NCBI GenBank assembly: GCA_947041945.1 | Contig: CAMREV010000001.1 | Location: 45,644-109,643 of the forward strand | Origin: an uncultured Mycoplasmataceae bacterium | GTDB taxonomy: Bacteria > Bacillota_I > Bacilli_A > Mycoplasmatales > Mycoplasmoidaceae | Length of the DNA stretch: 64,000 bases | Direction: 5' to 3' | Part shown: positions 21,985 to 33,166 of the stretch, piece after piece | Layout of the letters: each line of letters opens with the position of its first letter | Position numbering within the stretch: position 1 is the stretch's first letter | Made by a program: the position numbers and the translations under genes | Notes under the pieces: model-generated | Told to the model about the DNA's origin: nothing | Databases searched by the model: none | What the model saw: the letters and a program-made list of their open reading frames with translations, nothing else

Positions 21985-23628
21985 ATGAAAAAAACTGTTA
22001 TTAGTGAAATAAATGATATCTTTGAAGAATATTTAACAAATAATAATATAGAAAAAGTGAACTTTATTGTTGAAAAAACAAAAAACAATGAATGAGGAGA
22101 CTTTTCTACTAACATTGCATTAGTTTTAGCTAAATCATTAAAGAAAAATCCAATGGACTTAGCTAAAAGCATTTCAGAAAATATTAATTCAGATAAAATA
22201 AAAAAAATAGAAGTTACTAATCCAGGGTTTATTAATTTATTTTTATCTGACAACTATTACAATAATTTAATTAAAGAAGCAATTGAAAACAAATCTAAGT
22301 TTGGAGAGTTTGATCAAAAAGACATTTATTATAATATTGAATTTGTATCTGCAAACCCAACAGGTTCATTACATATTGGTCATGCTAGAAATGCCGCATT
22401 AGGTAGCACTCTTGCAAACATATGAGAAAAATATGGAATTATTGTTGATCGTGAATACTATATTAATGATGGTGGAGCACAAATAAATAGATTAGGTGTT
22501 GCAGTCCTTATTAGATATAAGGAACTATTTAACATTAAAAATGAATTACCAGAAGATTCTTATCATGGTGAAGAACCAAAATGAGTAGCAAAAGAATTAA
22601 AAGAAAAATACAATGATAAGTTCTTGAATGCAAAATTTGATAATGTTAAAATTATTGATAATGAAGAAAGAAAAATCATTAATGATTTTTCTAAAATCTT
22701 TTTAATGGAAAAGATAAAAGAAACTTTATCAAACTTTAGAGTTCATTTTGATATTTATTATCCTGAATCTAAAATATTTGATGAAAACTTGATTGAAGTA
22801 GCTTTAGAAAAACTAAAAGCACATACGTTTGAAAAAGATGGTGCTCTTTGATTAAGGACAACAGACTTTAATGATGATAAAGATAGAGTCTTAATTAAGA
22901 GTGATAAAGAAGTAACTTACTTCTTACCAGATATTTGTTATCACTATGAAAAACTTAAAAGAAAAAACTATGACAAGATCTTTGATATCTTAGGTGCTGA
23001 TCATGGTAGTTATGTAGTTAGAATAGCTGCAGCATGTAGTTGTTTAGGATATAAAGACAAACTAAATGGTGTAATCATGCAAATGGTTAAACTAACAAAA
23101 GATGGTGAGCCATTTAAGATGTCTAAAAGATCTGGCCAAAGTCTAACACTAAATGATTTAATAGAATCAATTGGTGTTGATTCTGCAAGATGAAACTTAG
23201 TTTCTCAATCAGCAAACTCTCATTTAGATATAGATGTTACTAAAGCTAAGCAAACAGATAACTCTAACCCAATTTACTATGTAATGTATGCACATGCTAG
23301 AATCACTCAAATACTTAATAATTCAAGTAGTAATTTAAATGAATTAGACTCTTCTTTACTTAACCACATAAAGGAAAGAGAGTTGCTTAATGCAATTGCT
23401 TATTATCCATGTCTAATTGAATTGATAGCTAATAATTATGAAATTCACTTATTAAATAGCTATTTATTAAAAGTTGCTTCAATGTTCCACTCTTACTATG
23501 CAGATGTAAAAGTTATTACTGATGATAAAAAAGTATCACAACAAAGACTTAACCTAATTAATGCAATTAAATCAGTTATTGCTAGTGGGTTAAAAATAAT
23601 GGAAATTATCCCATTAGACAAAATTTAA
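21985..23628 (+). CDS. argS: Arginyl-tRNA synthetase
   Basis: A 547-residue class I synthetase attaching arginine to tRNA-Arg. The HIGH motif is seen as ANPTGSLHIGHARNA (near residue 125); the N-terminal additional domain ends in NPGFINLFLS; GADHGSYV is present; and the C-terminal anticodon-binding domain includes a DVKVITDD segment close to the end. The ribosome site AAGGAATATAA precedes the ATG. Its stop overlaps the convergent Nif3-family gene by four bases. The cognate tRNA-Arg(TCT) lies at 31144. Confidence 0.97.
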
Positions 23629-24404
23629 ACTAATCTTAGTTTTTGTCTAGGAAAAATTTCACATTGAATTTTTTCATTTTTTAAATTATCTTTAATTGTT
23701 TCACAAAAGATGTTTTCAATTGAATGACCAACATCTATTATCTTAATATTTAAATCTTTTGCATAATTTCATAAGTGTCATTTAACTTCACCTGTGATAT
23801 AGCAATCGATTTTTTTATTTTCTTTAATTAAGTATTCAACTTCACTTGAACCAGCTCCGCCACAAATATAAATAGTTTTAATGTCTTTTTTATTATTTAA
23901 TTCATTTGTAATTGCATAGTCGCATTTTAAGCTTGCTTTAATTAGTTTAACTAGGTTTTCTTCATTGATTGATTTTTCTAATGTAAAAACATTGCCATAA
24001 GCATTATCAAAAGGTTTTCTTGAGTTAGAACAATTAAACTTTTTTGATAATTGATAATTCATGCCTAATTTATTTTTATCAAAGTTTGTATGTAAACTAA
24101 TTAAACTAATTCTATTGCTCTTCATTTTGTCAACCATTAATTTAATGTGTTTATCTTTTAACTCTTTCTTATCAATTACAATTGGATGATGAGTAATCAA
24201 TAAAGCAATCTTGTTTATAATTGCATAGTTGATTAAATCAATTGAGACATCAAGGGCAAGTAATGCTTTAGTTACCTTTGTATTTTTAAATGTCTGTCTA
24301 AATAAACCAACATTATCTCAAATGTCTGTATCTTGATATGGATAATATTTGTCTAAGATATTACTAATATCTTGAATTGTTAAAATTTTATTATTGTTTT
24401 TCAT
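23625..24404 (-). CDS. Nif3/DUF34-family metal-binding protein
   Basis: A 259-residue member of the NIF3 (DUF34, YqfO/YbgI) family. Motifs: WDNVGLF near residue 29, LLITHHPIV (metal-binding His pair), SLHTNFDKNKLGMN, CGGAGSSEVEYL and TGEVKWH, followed by DVGHSIEN near the end. The biochemical role of the family is unsettled; members have been linked to GTP cyclohydrolase-like or metal-related activities. In many Firmicutes it follows rpoD and trmK, but here that pair lies 35 kb away with no Nif3 gene next to it. Confidence 0.85.
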
Positions 24405-24651
24405 ATGTCTATTATATTATTTTAATTTAATCTCTATTTATGATTTGTAAAAAAAAACTTAATTTCTTAAGTTTTTTAAATAATTCTAAATATAAGAATG
24501 AATTGATCTTTAGTAGTGTATACATTAGAATATCTTTTTTAAATTAATACTTATTTGAACCCCAGAGACTTCTTTGTTAAAACTCCTGGGAAATAAGATA
24601 GATTTGTTATTAAAATGTTTTCAAAAAATTTCTACTTGAATAGTTAGGGTG
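24405..24651. other. Gene-free gap between Nif3 gene and repeat protein
   Basis: About 250 bases without a gene. It holds a terminator at 24447-24478 and a second imperfect hairpin, CCCAGAG ... CTCCTGGG, at about 24561-24590, both placed to end transcription of the minus-strand repeat-protein gene. Confidence 0.5.
24447..24478 (-). terminator. Terminator of the repeat-protein gene
   Basis: Stem AAAACTTAA / TTAAGTTTT with a short loop; on the minus strand it is followed by a run of T, fitting termination of the large minus-strand gene upstream. Confidence 0.65.
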
Positions 24652-27600
24652 TTACCTTTTTTTAAACTCTACAGTTAAAATATCTGCAGCATTTTCTACA
24701 GGCACAGGAATACTTACAGTAAGTCCTAGACCATTAGATTTAAATGATAATAATTTGTTAGTATCATCAATAGTAATATATCCTGCCTTTAATTTAATTG
24801 TAATTGTAACAGGAGGAATTTCAACTCCAGGAGTTTCAAGGAAAATACCAGTTTTTATATCAACCCCTTCAACAACAGCATCTCAATTATTTTCAGATCC
24901 AAATGTAACTATACCTTTTAAAGCATCTATAAATTTTTGGGGAGTTTTTTTGTTTCAACCATCATAAATTACCTTTTGATTAGTTATTATAGTTCCACGA
25001 TCTAATTCCTCTCTTAAAACTTTAGTAGCAGCAGCTAGTTTATTGTTAAAATTAACTTCTTCTTTTATTACAGTAACATTAATATTTTTAGTAAGTCCTA
25101 AACCACCAGAATCAAATGACAATAAACTTTCAGTACCACTAGTAGCAGCATATGTTTCTTTTAATTCAATTGTAATTTTAACAGGCTCAATTTGAGTTGC
25201 AGGCAAATCAAACATATTTTTAACTATTGTTATCTTGACACCTTGAACAATAGTATCTCATTTTGTCTCATCACCATCAAATGTAACTATATCTTTTAAA
25301 GCAGCTTCAAATCCTGCAGGAGGAGATGTTCTTCATTCGCCATATATTCTTTTTTGATCACTTGGTGTACTTCCTTTATTTAATTCACTTTTTAATATAT
25401 TAGTAGCAGCAACTAGCTTTTCTTTATAAATACCATCATCTTTTATTACAGTCACGACAGTACCTTTAGTATTTCCTAAATCACCAGATTCAAATGATAA
25501 GAAACCTTTAGTAGATTCAGTAGCATCATATCCCGTATTTAAATCAATTGTAATTTTAACAGGAGGAATTTTAGTAGCAGGAGTTTTAGGGAAAGCTTCA
25601 AGTGTTTCTATTCTAACGCCTTTAACAACAGTTTCTCAAGTTATTTTGCCATCAAATGTAACTATATCTATTAAAGCATTTGTAAATTCTTCTGGAGTTG
25701 TTGTTACTCAACCATCATAAATTTTCTTTTGTTCATCTATTGTAGTTTCACTTTCTAATGCACCTCTTAATACTTTAGTAGCAGCATCTAGTTTTTCTTT
25801 AAAATTAGCATCATCTTTTATTACAGTCACACTAATATTTTTAGTATTTCCTAAATCGCCAGAATCAAATAATAATAAATTTCCAGTATCACCAATAGGT
25901 TCATACCCTGTATTTAAATCAATTGTAATTTTAACAGGAGGAATTGGAGTAGAAGGTGTTGCAGGCAACTCACTATTTTTTGTTATGTTAACACCTTTAA
26001 CAGCATTATCTCAAGTTATCCCACCATCAAATGTAACTATATCCTTTAAAGCATTTGTAAATTCTTCTGGAGTTGTTGCTACTCAACTATCATAAATTTT
26101 CTTTTGTTCATCTATTGTAGTTTCACTTTCTAATGCACCTCTTAATACTTTAGTAGCAGCAGCTAGTTTATCTGCATGATCAGTAGCATTCGAAACAGTT
26201 ATTGTAGTTTTTTCGACAGCAGTACCTAAATCACCAGATTTAAATGTTAGAAATCCTAAAGATTCAGTAGTAGCTGTATAAGCAGGATTTAAATTTATTG
26301 TTATTCCTACTTGTGGAATTGTTGAACCAACAGCGCTTACAAATTCTCCTGGAGTTAAAACAATACTATCAAAAGCAGTTTCTCAAGTTATCCCACCATT
26401 ATCAAATGTGATTATATCTTTTAAAGCATTTGTAAATTCTACAGGAGTTTCTTTTCCTCAATTATTATATAAAGTTTTCTGAGCATCTATTGTAGTTGCT
26501 CCATTTAATGCAACTCTTAATACTTTAGTAGCATCAGCTAATTTAGTATCATAATTAGAAGCCTTTGCTACAGTCACATCTGTAGTAGATTTAGTTTTTC
26601 CTAAATCACCAGATTTTAGTGTTAATAATTCAGGATTAGAAATAACATAGCCATCATTTAAATTAATTTTTATTTCAACTGGTGGAATAATTGTATCAAT
26701 AGTGCTTATAAAAGTACCAGGAACAATAGTAATACCAGCTACAACATCATCTCAAGTTACTATACCATCAAATTTAACTATATCTTTTAAAGCATCTGCA
26801 AATCCTGCAGGAGCTGTTGTTGCTCAACCTTCATATAAAGTTTTTTGAGCAGCTAAAGTTTTAGCATCAGCTAAAGCCTTACTTAATACAGTAGTAGCAT
26901 TAGTTAATTTAGTATCATAATCACTAGATTTTGTAGCAGTTAATTTATTACTAGATTTACCAAGAGTGATATCAAATTTTAAAAATTCTTTACCCTCAGA
27001 AGCCTTAAGTCCGTCCTTTAGAACAATTGTTATTGCTAACGGAGGAATATCTACATTATTTGTATTGGGATATGTTCCTGTTTTAACAATTATGTTATCA
27101 ACTGTATTATCTCAAGTGTTTCCAGTTCCACCAAAAATTAATGAGTCTACTAGACCATATTTAATTTCATTAGGTGTCATTTTTCCTCAACTATCATATA
27201 ATTTTTTCTCAGCATCTATTGATGCTTCAGCTTTTAGCAAGTTTTCTAATTCAGTTTTAACATAATCTACTTTTGTATCAAAATCTTTTGCTTTTGATAT
27301 TGATACTTGTTTAGTTGCAAATTCTAAATTAGTTATATCAAATTTTAATAATCCAGCTGTTGCAACACTTGCAGAAAAATCATCTTTTAAAATAATTTGA
27401 ACAGAAACATCAGGAATAGGTAAACCAGCTGTTGTAGGGAACGTTCCTGGTATTATTTTAATTTCTTTTAAAATATCAGTTCATTTATAAGGTTTGTCTG
27501 TTACTGTTAATAAATCATTTAATGCTTCTTTGAAAGCAAATGGAGTTTCTGTTTTTCAACCATCATATAATTTCTTTTGTTCATCTATTGTAGTTGCAAA

Positions 27601-28449
27601 ATTTAATTCATCTATCAACACTTTAGTAGCAGCAATTTTTTTATCAGCTGCATCAACACTATTTTCTAAATCAAGTTCAATTATTTCTAAACCAATTTCA
27701 GGTAATACTATGTTTTGAGCTAAAAAATAACTATTTTCCTCAGAACCATCATTAAAAATAGGAGTAATTTTTATTTTATATCTTAAACTTCCTTCTGTTG
27801 TTATATCTTCACTATTTGCTAAATAAACAGGAACTTCAGTTGATCCTTGTTTTGCAATTAATAATTTAGCTATTTGAGGTTTTGTGCTTTCTTTATTTAA
27901 TCAAACTTGTAAACCATCTTCTTTAATTTCAGGTAAATTAGTATTAACTAAATTTGTAAATTTTGCAACACTATCTGGAACAAGATCTAAACTAGTTATA
28001 ATATTTTTTTGTAATTCATGTCTAATAATACTAGATTTACCATCAAATTTAATGCCATCATTATAAGTAATTAGAAAAGCAAACTGAATAGATTGTTCTC
28101 CATTAACAATTGGACCTCTTGTTATGGCAAGATCCACTTCTTTAATAGCATTATTAACTGGGTCATCATTTTCATTAGTTAATTTAAAAGCACCTTTTCA
28201 TCCATTAATAATTTTATTTGTTGAATTTACTATATCAAGCATTTCAGATTCTGAATTACCTTTTAAAATTTTTTGAATTGTGGCATTGCTTGTAACTAAT
28301 GTAGCACTTTTAATCGTTATCTCACGATTTGAATTTTGATCATCAACATTATTTGCATGCATCACTAAAGGTACTGCTATTGCTGCAACTGTTGCAGTTA
28401 CTGCAAGTACACTTAGTGAAATTATTAATATTTTTATATTTTTTCTCAT
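24652..28449 (-). CDS. Large repeat-containing surface protein (about eight 124-residue repeats)
   Basis: A 1265-residue protein. An N-terminal hydrophobic segment (residues about 6-30) acts as signal or anchor, but no lipobox Cys follows it, unlike the lipoproteins at 61296 and 63823. From about residue 250 to the end the sequence is built of units of about 124 residues (about 367-378 bases), each with DEQKKIYDGW, FTNALKDIVTFDG, a W-D/E-x-x-V-x-G-V step, PPVKITIDL and a LLSFxSGDLGxTK-like motif. Units near 25.7 and 26.0 kb are almost identical, showing recent duplication. The two lipoproteins share the same unit plan. Function unknown; an antigenically variable adhesin or decoy is plausible. 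Confidence 0.8.
24680..27700 (-). repeat. Tandem repeat block within the surface protein
   Basis: The plus-strand text AAATGTAACTATA (coding for IVTFD-type residues) or a close variant recurs near 24902, 25279, 25654, 26030, 26403 and 26770, a spacing of about 367-378 bases. About eight units can be counted; the outermost are more diverged. Confidence 0.8.
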
Positions 28450-28535
28450 ATATTCTCTTTTTTATATTTTCTTTTAAAATTATATAGCAAAACATTATAT
28501 ATATTATTTTTTTTGAAAAGCAAGTCTTAATATAA

Positions 28536-28569
28536 AAAAAATATTCCTATTTATTTAGGAATATTTTTA
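28536..28569 (-). terminator. Terminator of the Fur-HAD-alcohol dehydrogenase operon
   Basis: 13-bp stem AAAATATTCCTA / TAGGAATATTTT with an A-run on the plus strand (T-run on the minus). The alcohol dehydrogenase stop codon sits in the loop. Confidence 0.75.
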
Positions 28570-29705
28570 TAGACACTCATGTAGAAGTCTCTTGGTAAGA
28601 AACCACCACCTTTAATTGTATGAATAACCATTTCTTGGTAATCATATTCACTAACTGCTTTAATTTCTTCAAAATCTGTTCATTTTGTTGGTAAGCCAAT
28701 TTTTAATATTCAATTATTTAAGAAACTAATGAATTCTTCAACATTATTAATATTAAACACTTCCTTAGCTAAAACTAATGTTTTCTTCTTAAATCATTCT
28801 TGATATTCACATCTCAATTTAATATATGTTGGAGTGATAAGGGCTAAACCAGCACCATGACTAACATCTCATTTAGCAGAAATAGCATGTTCCATAAAAT
28901 GAACACTTCAGTCTGTTTCTGATTGAAATGATGTCATTCCATTTAATGACATTGAAGTTGTTCATAAAACATTTGCTCTTGCATCATAATTTGTTGGATC
29001 ACTAACTGCTTTAGGACCATATTTTAATAAAACCCTTAGATTAGCAAAGATTATTTCCTTTGTTCAACCAAATGTGCTTTCACCATAGTATTGTTCTAAT
29101 AAGTGAGAAAAACAATCAAATATTCCAGATGCTGTTTGTCATCTACTAACACTCATTGTAAATTCGGGGTCTTCAATTGTTACAATTGGAGTTGCTAAAT
29201 CATTAAACACAGCCATTTTTAATCTATTGTTAACACTAGTTATTACACTACCACTATTGTTTTCACTTGCAGTTCCCGCTAATGTAATGATTGAAAATAT
29301 TGGAATTGGAGGTTTAGTTGCTTTTGATGAATCTTCAACATAAGATCAAGCATCTTGATATTGTGGATTTGTTGCAAGTGTTGCAATTACTTTTGATGCA
29401 TCAATAGTAGATCCACCACCAACAGCAATAATTAAATCAATTTCTTCTGCTCTTGCCATTAATGAAGCTTTAAAAGCATCAATATCTCTTGGGTTTGGTT
29501 TGATTCCACCAAATTCAATAAATCTTACATTAGATAGTTTTAGTATTTCAATTAAACTATTATAGATTCCATTCTTTTTAATTGAACCACCACCATAAGT
29601 GATCATTACACTTTTATATTTACCTTTTATTACTTCTTCTCTTATATTTAAGATTGATTCTTTTCCAAAATAAAATTTTGTTCTTAATTGAAATTTACTG
29701 TTCAT
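28551..29705 (-). CDS. Iron-containing alcohol dehydrogenase
   Basis: A 384-residue group III (Fe-dependent) dehydrogenase. NAD(P)-binding motif AVGGGSTIDASK lies near residue 94; LAGTASENNSGSV follows; metal-site histidines appear in DCFSHLLEQYY, FMEHAISAKWDVSHGAGLAL. The N-terminus (LRTKFYFGKES) resembles the NADPH-dependent butanol dehydrogenase / YqhD subgroup. It overlaps the HAD gene by 11 bases and probably forms one transcript with the Fur-like regulator. It may reduce reactive aldehydes; substrate not shown by sequence. Confidence 0.92.
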
Positions 29706-30594
29706 TATTTTTTTCCTTTGCTTTTGGTAAGACACAACTTTCAATGGCTGATTTAACAAACATTGAAGGACCATCATCATAAGTGCATGTTGCTTCTTTT
29801 TTAACATATTCAGGTGCACAGCTTCTTGTAACTGACTTAGAACTAAATTTAAATAATCCAATATCATTACCAGAATCACCAAATGCAATTATTTCTTCTA
29901 ATGGCACTTTATAAAAATTATCATTAATGTATTTTGATGAATTTCCTTTATCAACATCAACTGGCATTATTTCAATAAAATTAGGACCAGTTTGAATAAA
30001 AACAACTTCTTCATTAATTTTACTTAAATCCTCTAATAATTTAACTGGGTCATCAATTAGATCTTTAAATGCTAAACAAAACTTATTAATGTTTTTAATT
30101 CCATCTAATTCATCTAAACTAATTTCTTTATACTCAAATGTTTTTTCATTATTTTCATATTTGATAATTTCATTTTTTAGTTTTATGAAGTTTTCAGTAT
30201 CATCTTTTATTATGTAAATTTTTTCATTTTCACCATACCCAAAAACCAGTAACTTATTTCTATATTGGTTGTGCAATTCATTTATTGTTACTTTAATGTC
30301 TTTAAGTTTTTCATTTGGCAAACATTTATTAATAATTAATTTCTTTTCACCTCATGAATAGATTTGGCCACCATTCATTCCTAAAATAAAGAAGTTATCT
30401 TTAAAATTAATTTTGTTATTTTCAATAATAGTAATTACATCTTTGTAATGTCTTCCTGTAGCAATTGTAAATAGACCGCCTTCGGCAATAAAAGAGTTGA
30501 TTGACTCAATCACTTCTTTATAGATTATATTTTCATTGCCCTTATGATGGATTATTGTTCCATCTAAATCTGATATAATTCATTTATAATTCAT
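29695..30594 (-). CDS. HAD-family phosphatase, Cof/YidA type
   Basis: A 299-residue Cof-type haloacid dehalogenase hydrolase. Motif I is ISDLDGTI at the N-terminus (nucleophile Asp9), motif II lies in FTIATGRHY, and motifs III/IV are in EEIIAFGDSGNDIGLF. Such enzymes dephosphorylate sugar phosphates or nucleotides. One TGA Trp occurs at residue 5. The gene begins six bases after the Fur-like gene stop and its end overlaps the alcohol dehydrogenase start, so the three form an operon. Confidence 0.88.
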
Positions 30595-30600
30595 TATTTT

Positions 30601-31032
30601 TTATCCTTTTGTTTTTTTCTTTGCTAATACTTCTATCTTTAAATTAAATGTATCTAGTTTTAATTTATTTCTAACAAGATCTTCAATTTCTTTAAATATA
30701 TGATCTGGTAAATCGATATTATGTTCTTTTTTATTGTTTGAATCATAAACGTGAATATGTTTTTCATTACTGTTTATTATTTCATATGAAGTACCTTTTA
30801 ATTTATAATTCGTATTTAAATCAACAATTCCTTCATCAATTAAAATTTCAATCGTATTATATGCACTACTTACATTTATAGTTTTATTCTTTTTCTTTAA
30901 ATGCAAGACTATTTCATTAATAGTGTGACCATGATTATCATCCAGCAAACACTTAATAATATCAATTCTGTTTTGGGTAATTCTATAACCTTTTTCAGAT
31001 AAGTAATTAATAATTGCATCTTCTCTTTTCAT
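30601..31032 (-). CDS. Fur-family metalloregulator
   Basis: A 143-residue Fur/PerR-like repressor. The winged helix is seen in SEKGYRITQNRIDIIKCLL with SSAYNTIEIL as recognition helix; a short HIHVYD replaces the usual HHHFxC metal motif, and no CxxC zinc site is present, so its metal chemistry may be simplified. The ATG at 31032 has a good ribosome site (TTGAGGG); a longer TTG-start version is not needed. It leads the HAD-alcohol dehydrogenase operon, and a palindrome lies in its promoter region. Confidence 0.82.
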   Translation of the reverse strand: MKREDAIINYLSEKGYRITQNRIDIIKCLLDDNHGHTINEIVLHLKKKNKTINVSSAYNTIEILIDEGIVDLNTNYKLKGTSYEIINSNEKHIHVYDSNNKKEHNIDLPDHIFKEIEDLVRNKLKLDTFNLKIEVLAKKKTKG

Positions 31033-31079
31033 GATTCCCTCAAACAACTATATTATTACAAAATTTATTAATTAATTAT

Positions 31080-31097
31080 TACTAAATATTTTTAGTA
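31080..31097. promoter_or_regulatory. Candidate operator of the Fur-like regulator
   Basis: TACTAAATATTTTTAGTA holds a 7-bp perfect inverted repeat (TACTAAA / TTTAGTA), set in a wider partly symmetrical AATTATT...AATAATT context 48 bases upstream of the Fur-like gene and before tRNA-Arg. Autoregulation by the neighbouring regulator is inferred. Confidence 0.5.
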
Positions 31098-31143
31098 AAT
31101 ATTAATAATTAATATCTATTTTATTATATAATGTTTTACGTAT

Positions 31144-31219
31144 GCGCCTGTAGCTCAGTGGATAGAGCATACGCCTTCTAAGCGTAGGGTCGGAGGTTCG
31201 AGTCCTCCCAGGCGCGCCA
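31144..31219 (+). tRNA. tRNA-Arg (anticodon TCT)
   Basis: A complete 76-base cloverleaf with encoded CCA: acceptor stem GCGCCTG / CAGGCGC, discriminator G, D arm with AGCTCAGTGGATAGAGC, anticodon stem TACGC / GCGTA with loop CTTCTAA (anticodon TCT, reads AGA), and T loop GGTTCGAGTCC. AGA is the dominant arginine codon in these genes. It is followed by a strong terminator. Confidence 0.97.
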
Positions 31220-31227
31220 TTTTAAAA

Positions 31228-31273
31228 AAAACAACAAAAACCAGGATTTATTTTCTGGTTTTTGTTGTTTTAA
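31228..31273 (+). terminator. Terminator after tRNA-Arg
   Basis: Perfect 17-bp stem (arms 31228-31244 and 31255-31271) with a ten-base loop. Confidence 0.85.
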
Positions 31274-31408
31274 TGCGCATTTGCAAATATAATAAGGCTT
31301 TATTGGCTAAATTATAATATAATAATAATAGTTGTGTTGAAATACATAAATTTGAAATAGATAACTTATATTAAATTTTTTAAAATTAAGCATTGATTAG
31401 GAGAAATT

Positions 31409-31987
31409 ATGGGACAAAAAAGAGTCAAAATAGCTATCATGGTAGCAACAGCAAGTGAAGATATTGAAGTAATTGTTCCAACTGATTTATGAAGAAGAAG
31501 TGGAATGATAGTTGAATTAATTTCAATTGAAAAGAAGAACACTGTGGTTTTACAAAGTGGAACTAAAATTTCTTGTAATAGTACAATTGATAAAACAAAC
31601 TTATCTCAATACACAGCAATTTATATGCCAGGTGGAGAAGGTCACTTAAAATACCTTGATATAAAAGCAAATCCTAAACTAAGAAAAAACTTAGAAAAAG
31701 ACTTTTTAAACAATAAAGACAAATATATTATTGCAATGTGTGCAACACCAAGTGTATTAATTGAATGAGATCTTATTAAAAATAGAAAATTTACTTGTTA
31801 CCCAGGTTTTGGAGACAAACTTAAGAAAAACTATGTTGATAAACCATTCCATGTTGATGGAACTTTAATTACTGGTAGATCACCTGGATCAACATTTGAA
31901 TTCAGTTTAAAGGTAGTTGAAACCTTAATTAGTGAAGAAGCTAGAAAAAAATTAGAAAAACAAATTATTTACGGGAAAGCAAAGTAA
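31409..31987 (+). CDS. DJ-1/PfpI-family protein
   Basis: A 192-residue protein of the DJ-1/ThiJ/PfpI superfamily. The nucleophile elbow is IIAMCATPSVL (Cys at about residue 111), an early Glu lies in the loop after the first strands, YMPGGEGHLKY and CYPGFGDKL match the family, and TGRSPGSTFEFSLKVVE ends the fold. Members act as glyoxalase/deglycase-like or redox chaperones. The ribosome site TTAGGAGAAATT precedes the ATG. A hairpin overlapping the stop codon ends the gene. Confidence 0.88.
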
Positions 31988-31999
31988 TTTGCTTTTTTT
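31976..31999 (+). terminator. Terminator overlapping the DJ-1 gene stop
   Basis: Stem AAAGCAAA / TTTGCTTT with loop GTAA that contains most of the stop codon, followed by a T-run. Confidence 0.7.
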
Positions 32000-32047
32000 A
32001 CTACCCATTTCCTAATTTCAAATATATAATTAGGTAAAGAGGTACCA

Positions 32048-32347
32048 ATGGAATATACAATAAGATGAAAAGATATGTCTAAACATCCAGAGTTAGAAAA
32101 TTTCTTTCAAGAAAAAATAGAAAAATTAAGAAAATTTATATTTGTTGAAGACTTTGTAAAAGCTGAGTATGTTTATTACCAACATAATAAAATGTATAAA
32201 CTTAGAATTAATATTTCAATTCATAAAGGAAATCCAATAATATCAGAAGCAGAAAGTTTAGATCCTAAAACTGCAACTGTTGATTGTATCGAAAAAGCTA
32301 TTGATCAATTAAGAAAAAGAAAAACTCAATTACATTTAACAAAATAA
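32048..32347 (+). CDS. hpf: Ribosome hibernation promoting factor, short form
   Basis: A 99-residue HPF/YfiA (RaiA) protein made of the N-terminal beta-alpha-beta-beta-beta-alpha domain only: helix HPELENFFQEKIEKLRKF, strand AEYVYYQH, then LRINISIHKGNPIISEAES and the final helix DCIEKAIDQLRKRKTQL. It binds the 30S decoding region and stores inactive ribosomes. The long-form C-terminal dimer domain is absent. AAAGAGGTACCA precedes the ATG; the Trp at residue 7 is coded by TGA. Confidence 0.9.
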
Positions 32348-32388
32348 AATAAATCACTATGCATTAAATGTATAGTGATTTATTTTTT
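32346..32388. terminator. Bidirectional terminator between hpf and the MBL gene
   Basis: 15-bp stem AAAATAAATCACTAT / ATAGTGATTTATTTT with an eleven-base loop; T-runs on both strands. The MBL gene stop lies in the left arm. Confidence 0.8.
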
Positions 32389-33139
32389 GTGGAAGCAAAT
32401 ATTCTACTTTCATATTTTTATTGCTATACTGATTTTTTATAAAATCTAACACATCAAAACTTGTTGCTTTAATTGAAACATGACTTACTATAAATAGTTT
32501 AGTTTTATTGCTTGTTTTATTTTTTATTATTTGCTCAACATCTTCACAGTTCATATGATTAACAATATTTGTAATGTGTTTTTGCTCTTTTAATTTATTG
32601 TCATCTACAAATGTGCTTCCATAGTTTCCTTCACAAATATAAATGTCTGCTCCATTTATTTTTTTATTGCTCTTTATTTCCTCTGCATATTCTGTATCTG
32701 TTAAATAAACAATTTTTGTTTTCTTGTTTTTAATTAGAAAATAAACAGCTCCTTCAATATTGTGGAATGCTTTAAATGCTTGAAAAGATCAATTTGAGTT
32801 TTCAATTTTATATTTCTTATTTTCTTCAATTTCATTTGTAATGATGTTTTTGTTATACTCATTTTTTCTAATGTTAAAAAATGTATCAAATGTTCCATAG
32901 ACATTTAAGTTATTTGCAAGCTCATCATTCAATGATTGAATGTGGTCAAAATGAGCATGAGTTATTAGTGCTCCTGCAATTTTATCTTTGTTAATTAAAT
33001 TTCAGTTATAAAAGTTTTTTGTGTTTGCAATGTTACTACCAAAATCAAGAAATAAATATTTAGATCCATCAAAAAGACAAATACAATTTCCTTTTGAAGA
33101 TGATTCAATTACTTTTATTTCAATTTCATTTTTAATCAT
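32357..33139 (-). CDS. MBL-fold metallohydrolase
   Basis: A 260-residue metallo-beta-lactamase-fold hydrolase. The metal motif ALITHAHFDHIQSL holds the H-x-H-x-D-H set near residues 61-66, LDFGSN is the preceding strand, and further ligands appear in FHNIEGAV, YLTDTEYAE and FIVSHVSIKA. The layout resembles YycJ-like or phage-type phosphodiesterases. It starts 28 bases behind an SbcC-like ATPase gene and is probably co-transcribed with it, suggesting joint action on DNA ends; inference. Confidence 0.82.
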
Positions 33140-33166
33140 TTATTTTTTCTTTCTAATTTTACTTTT

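Noticed and set aside
24652..28449. CRISPR-like array in the repeat block
   Set aside because: The period is about 370 bases, the repeats are protein-coding and there are no short direct repeats with unique spacers.
29706..29888. Upstream extension of the alcohol dehydrogenase frame to 29888
   Set aside because: The extra 61 residues are another frame of the HAD gene; the family N-terminus begins at 29705.
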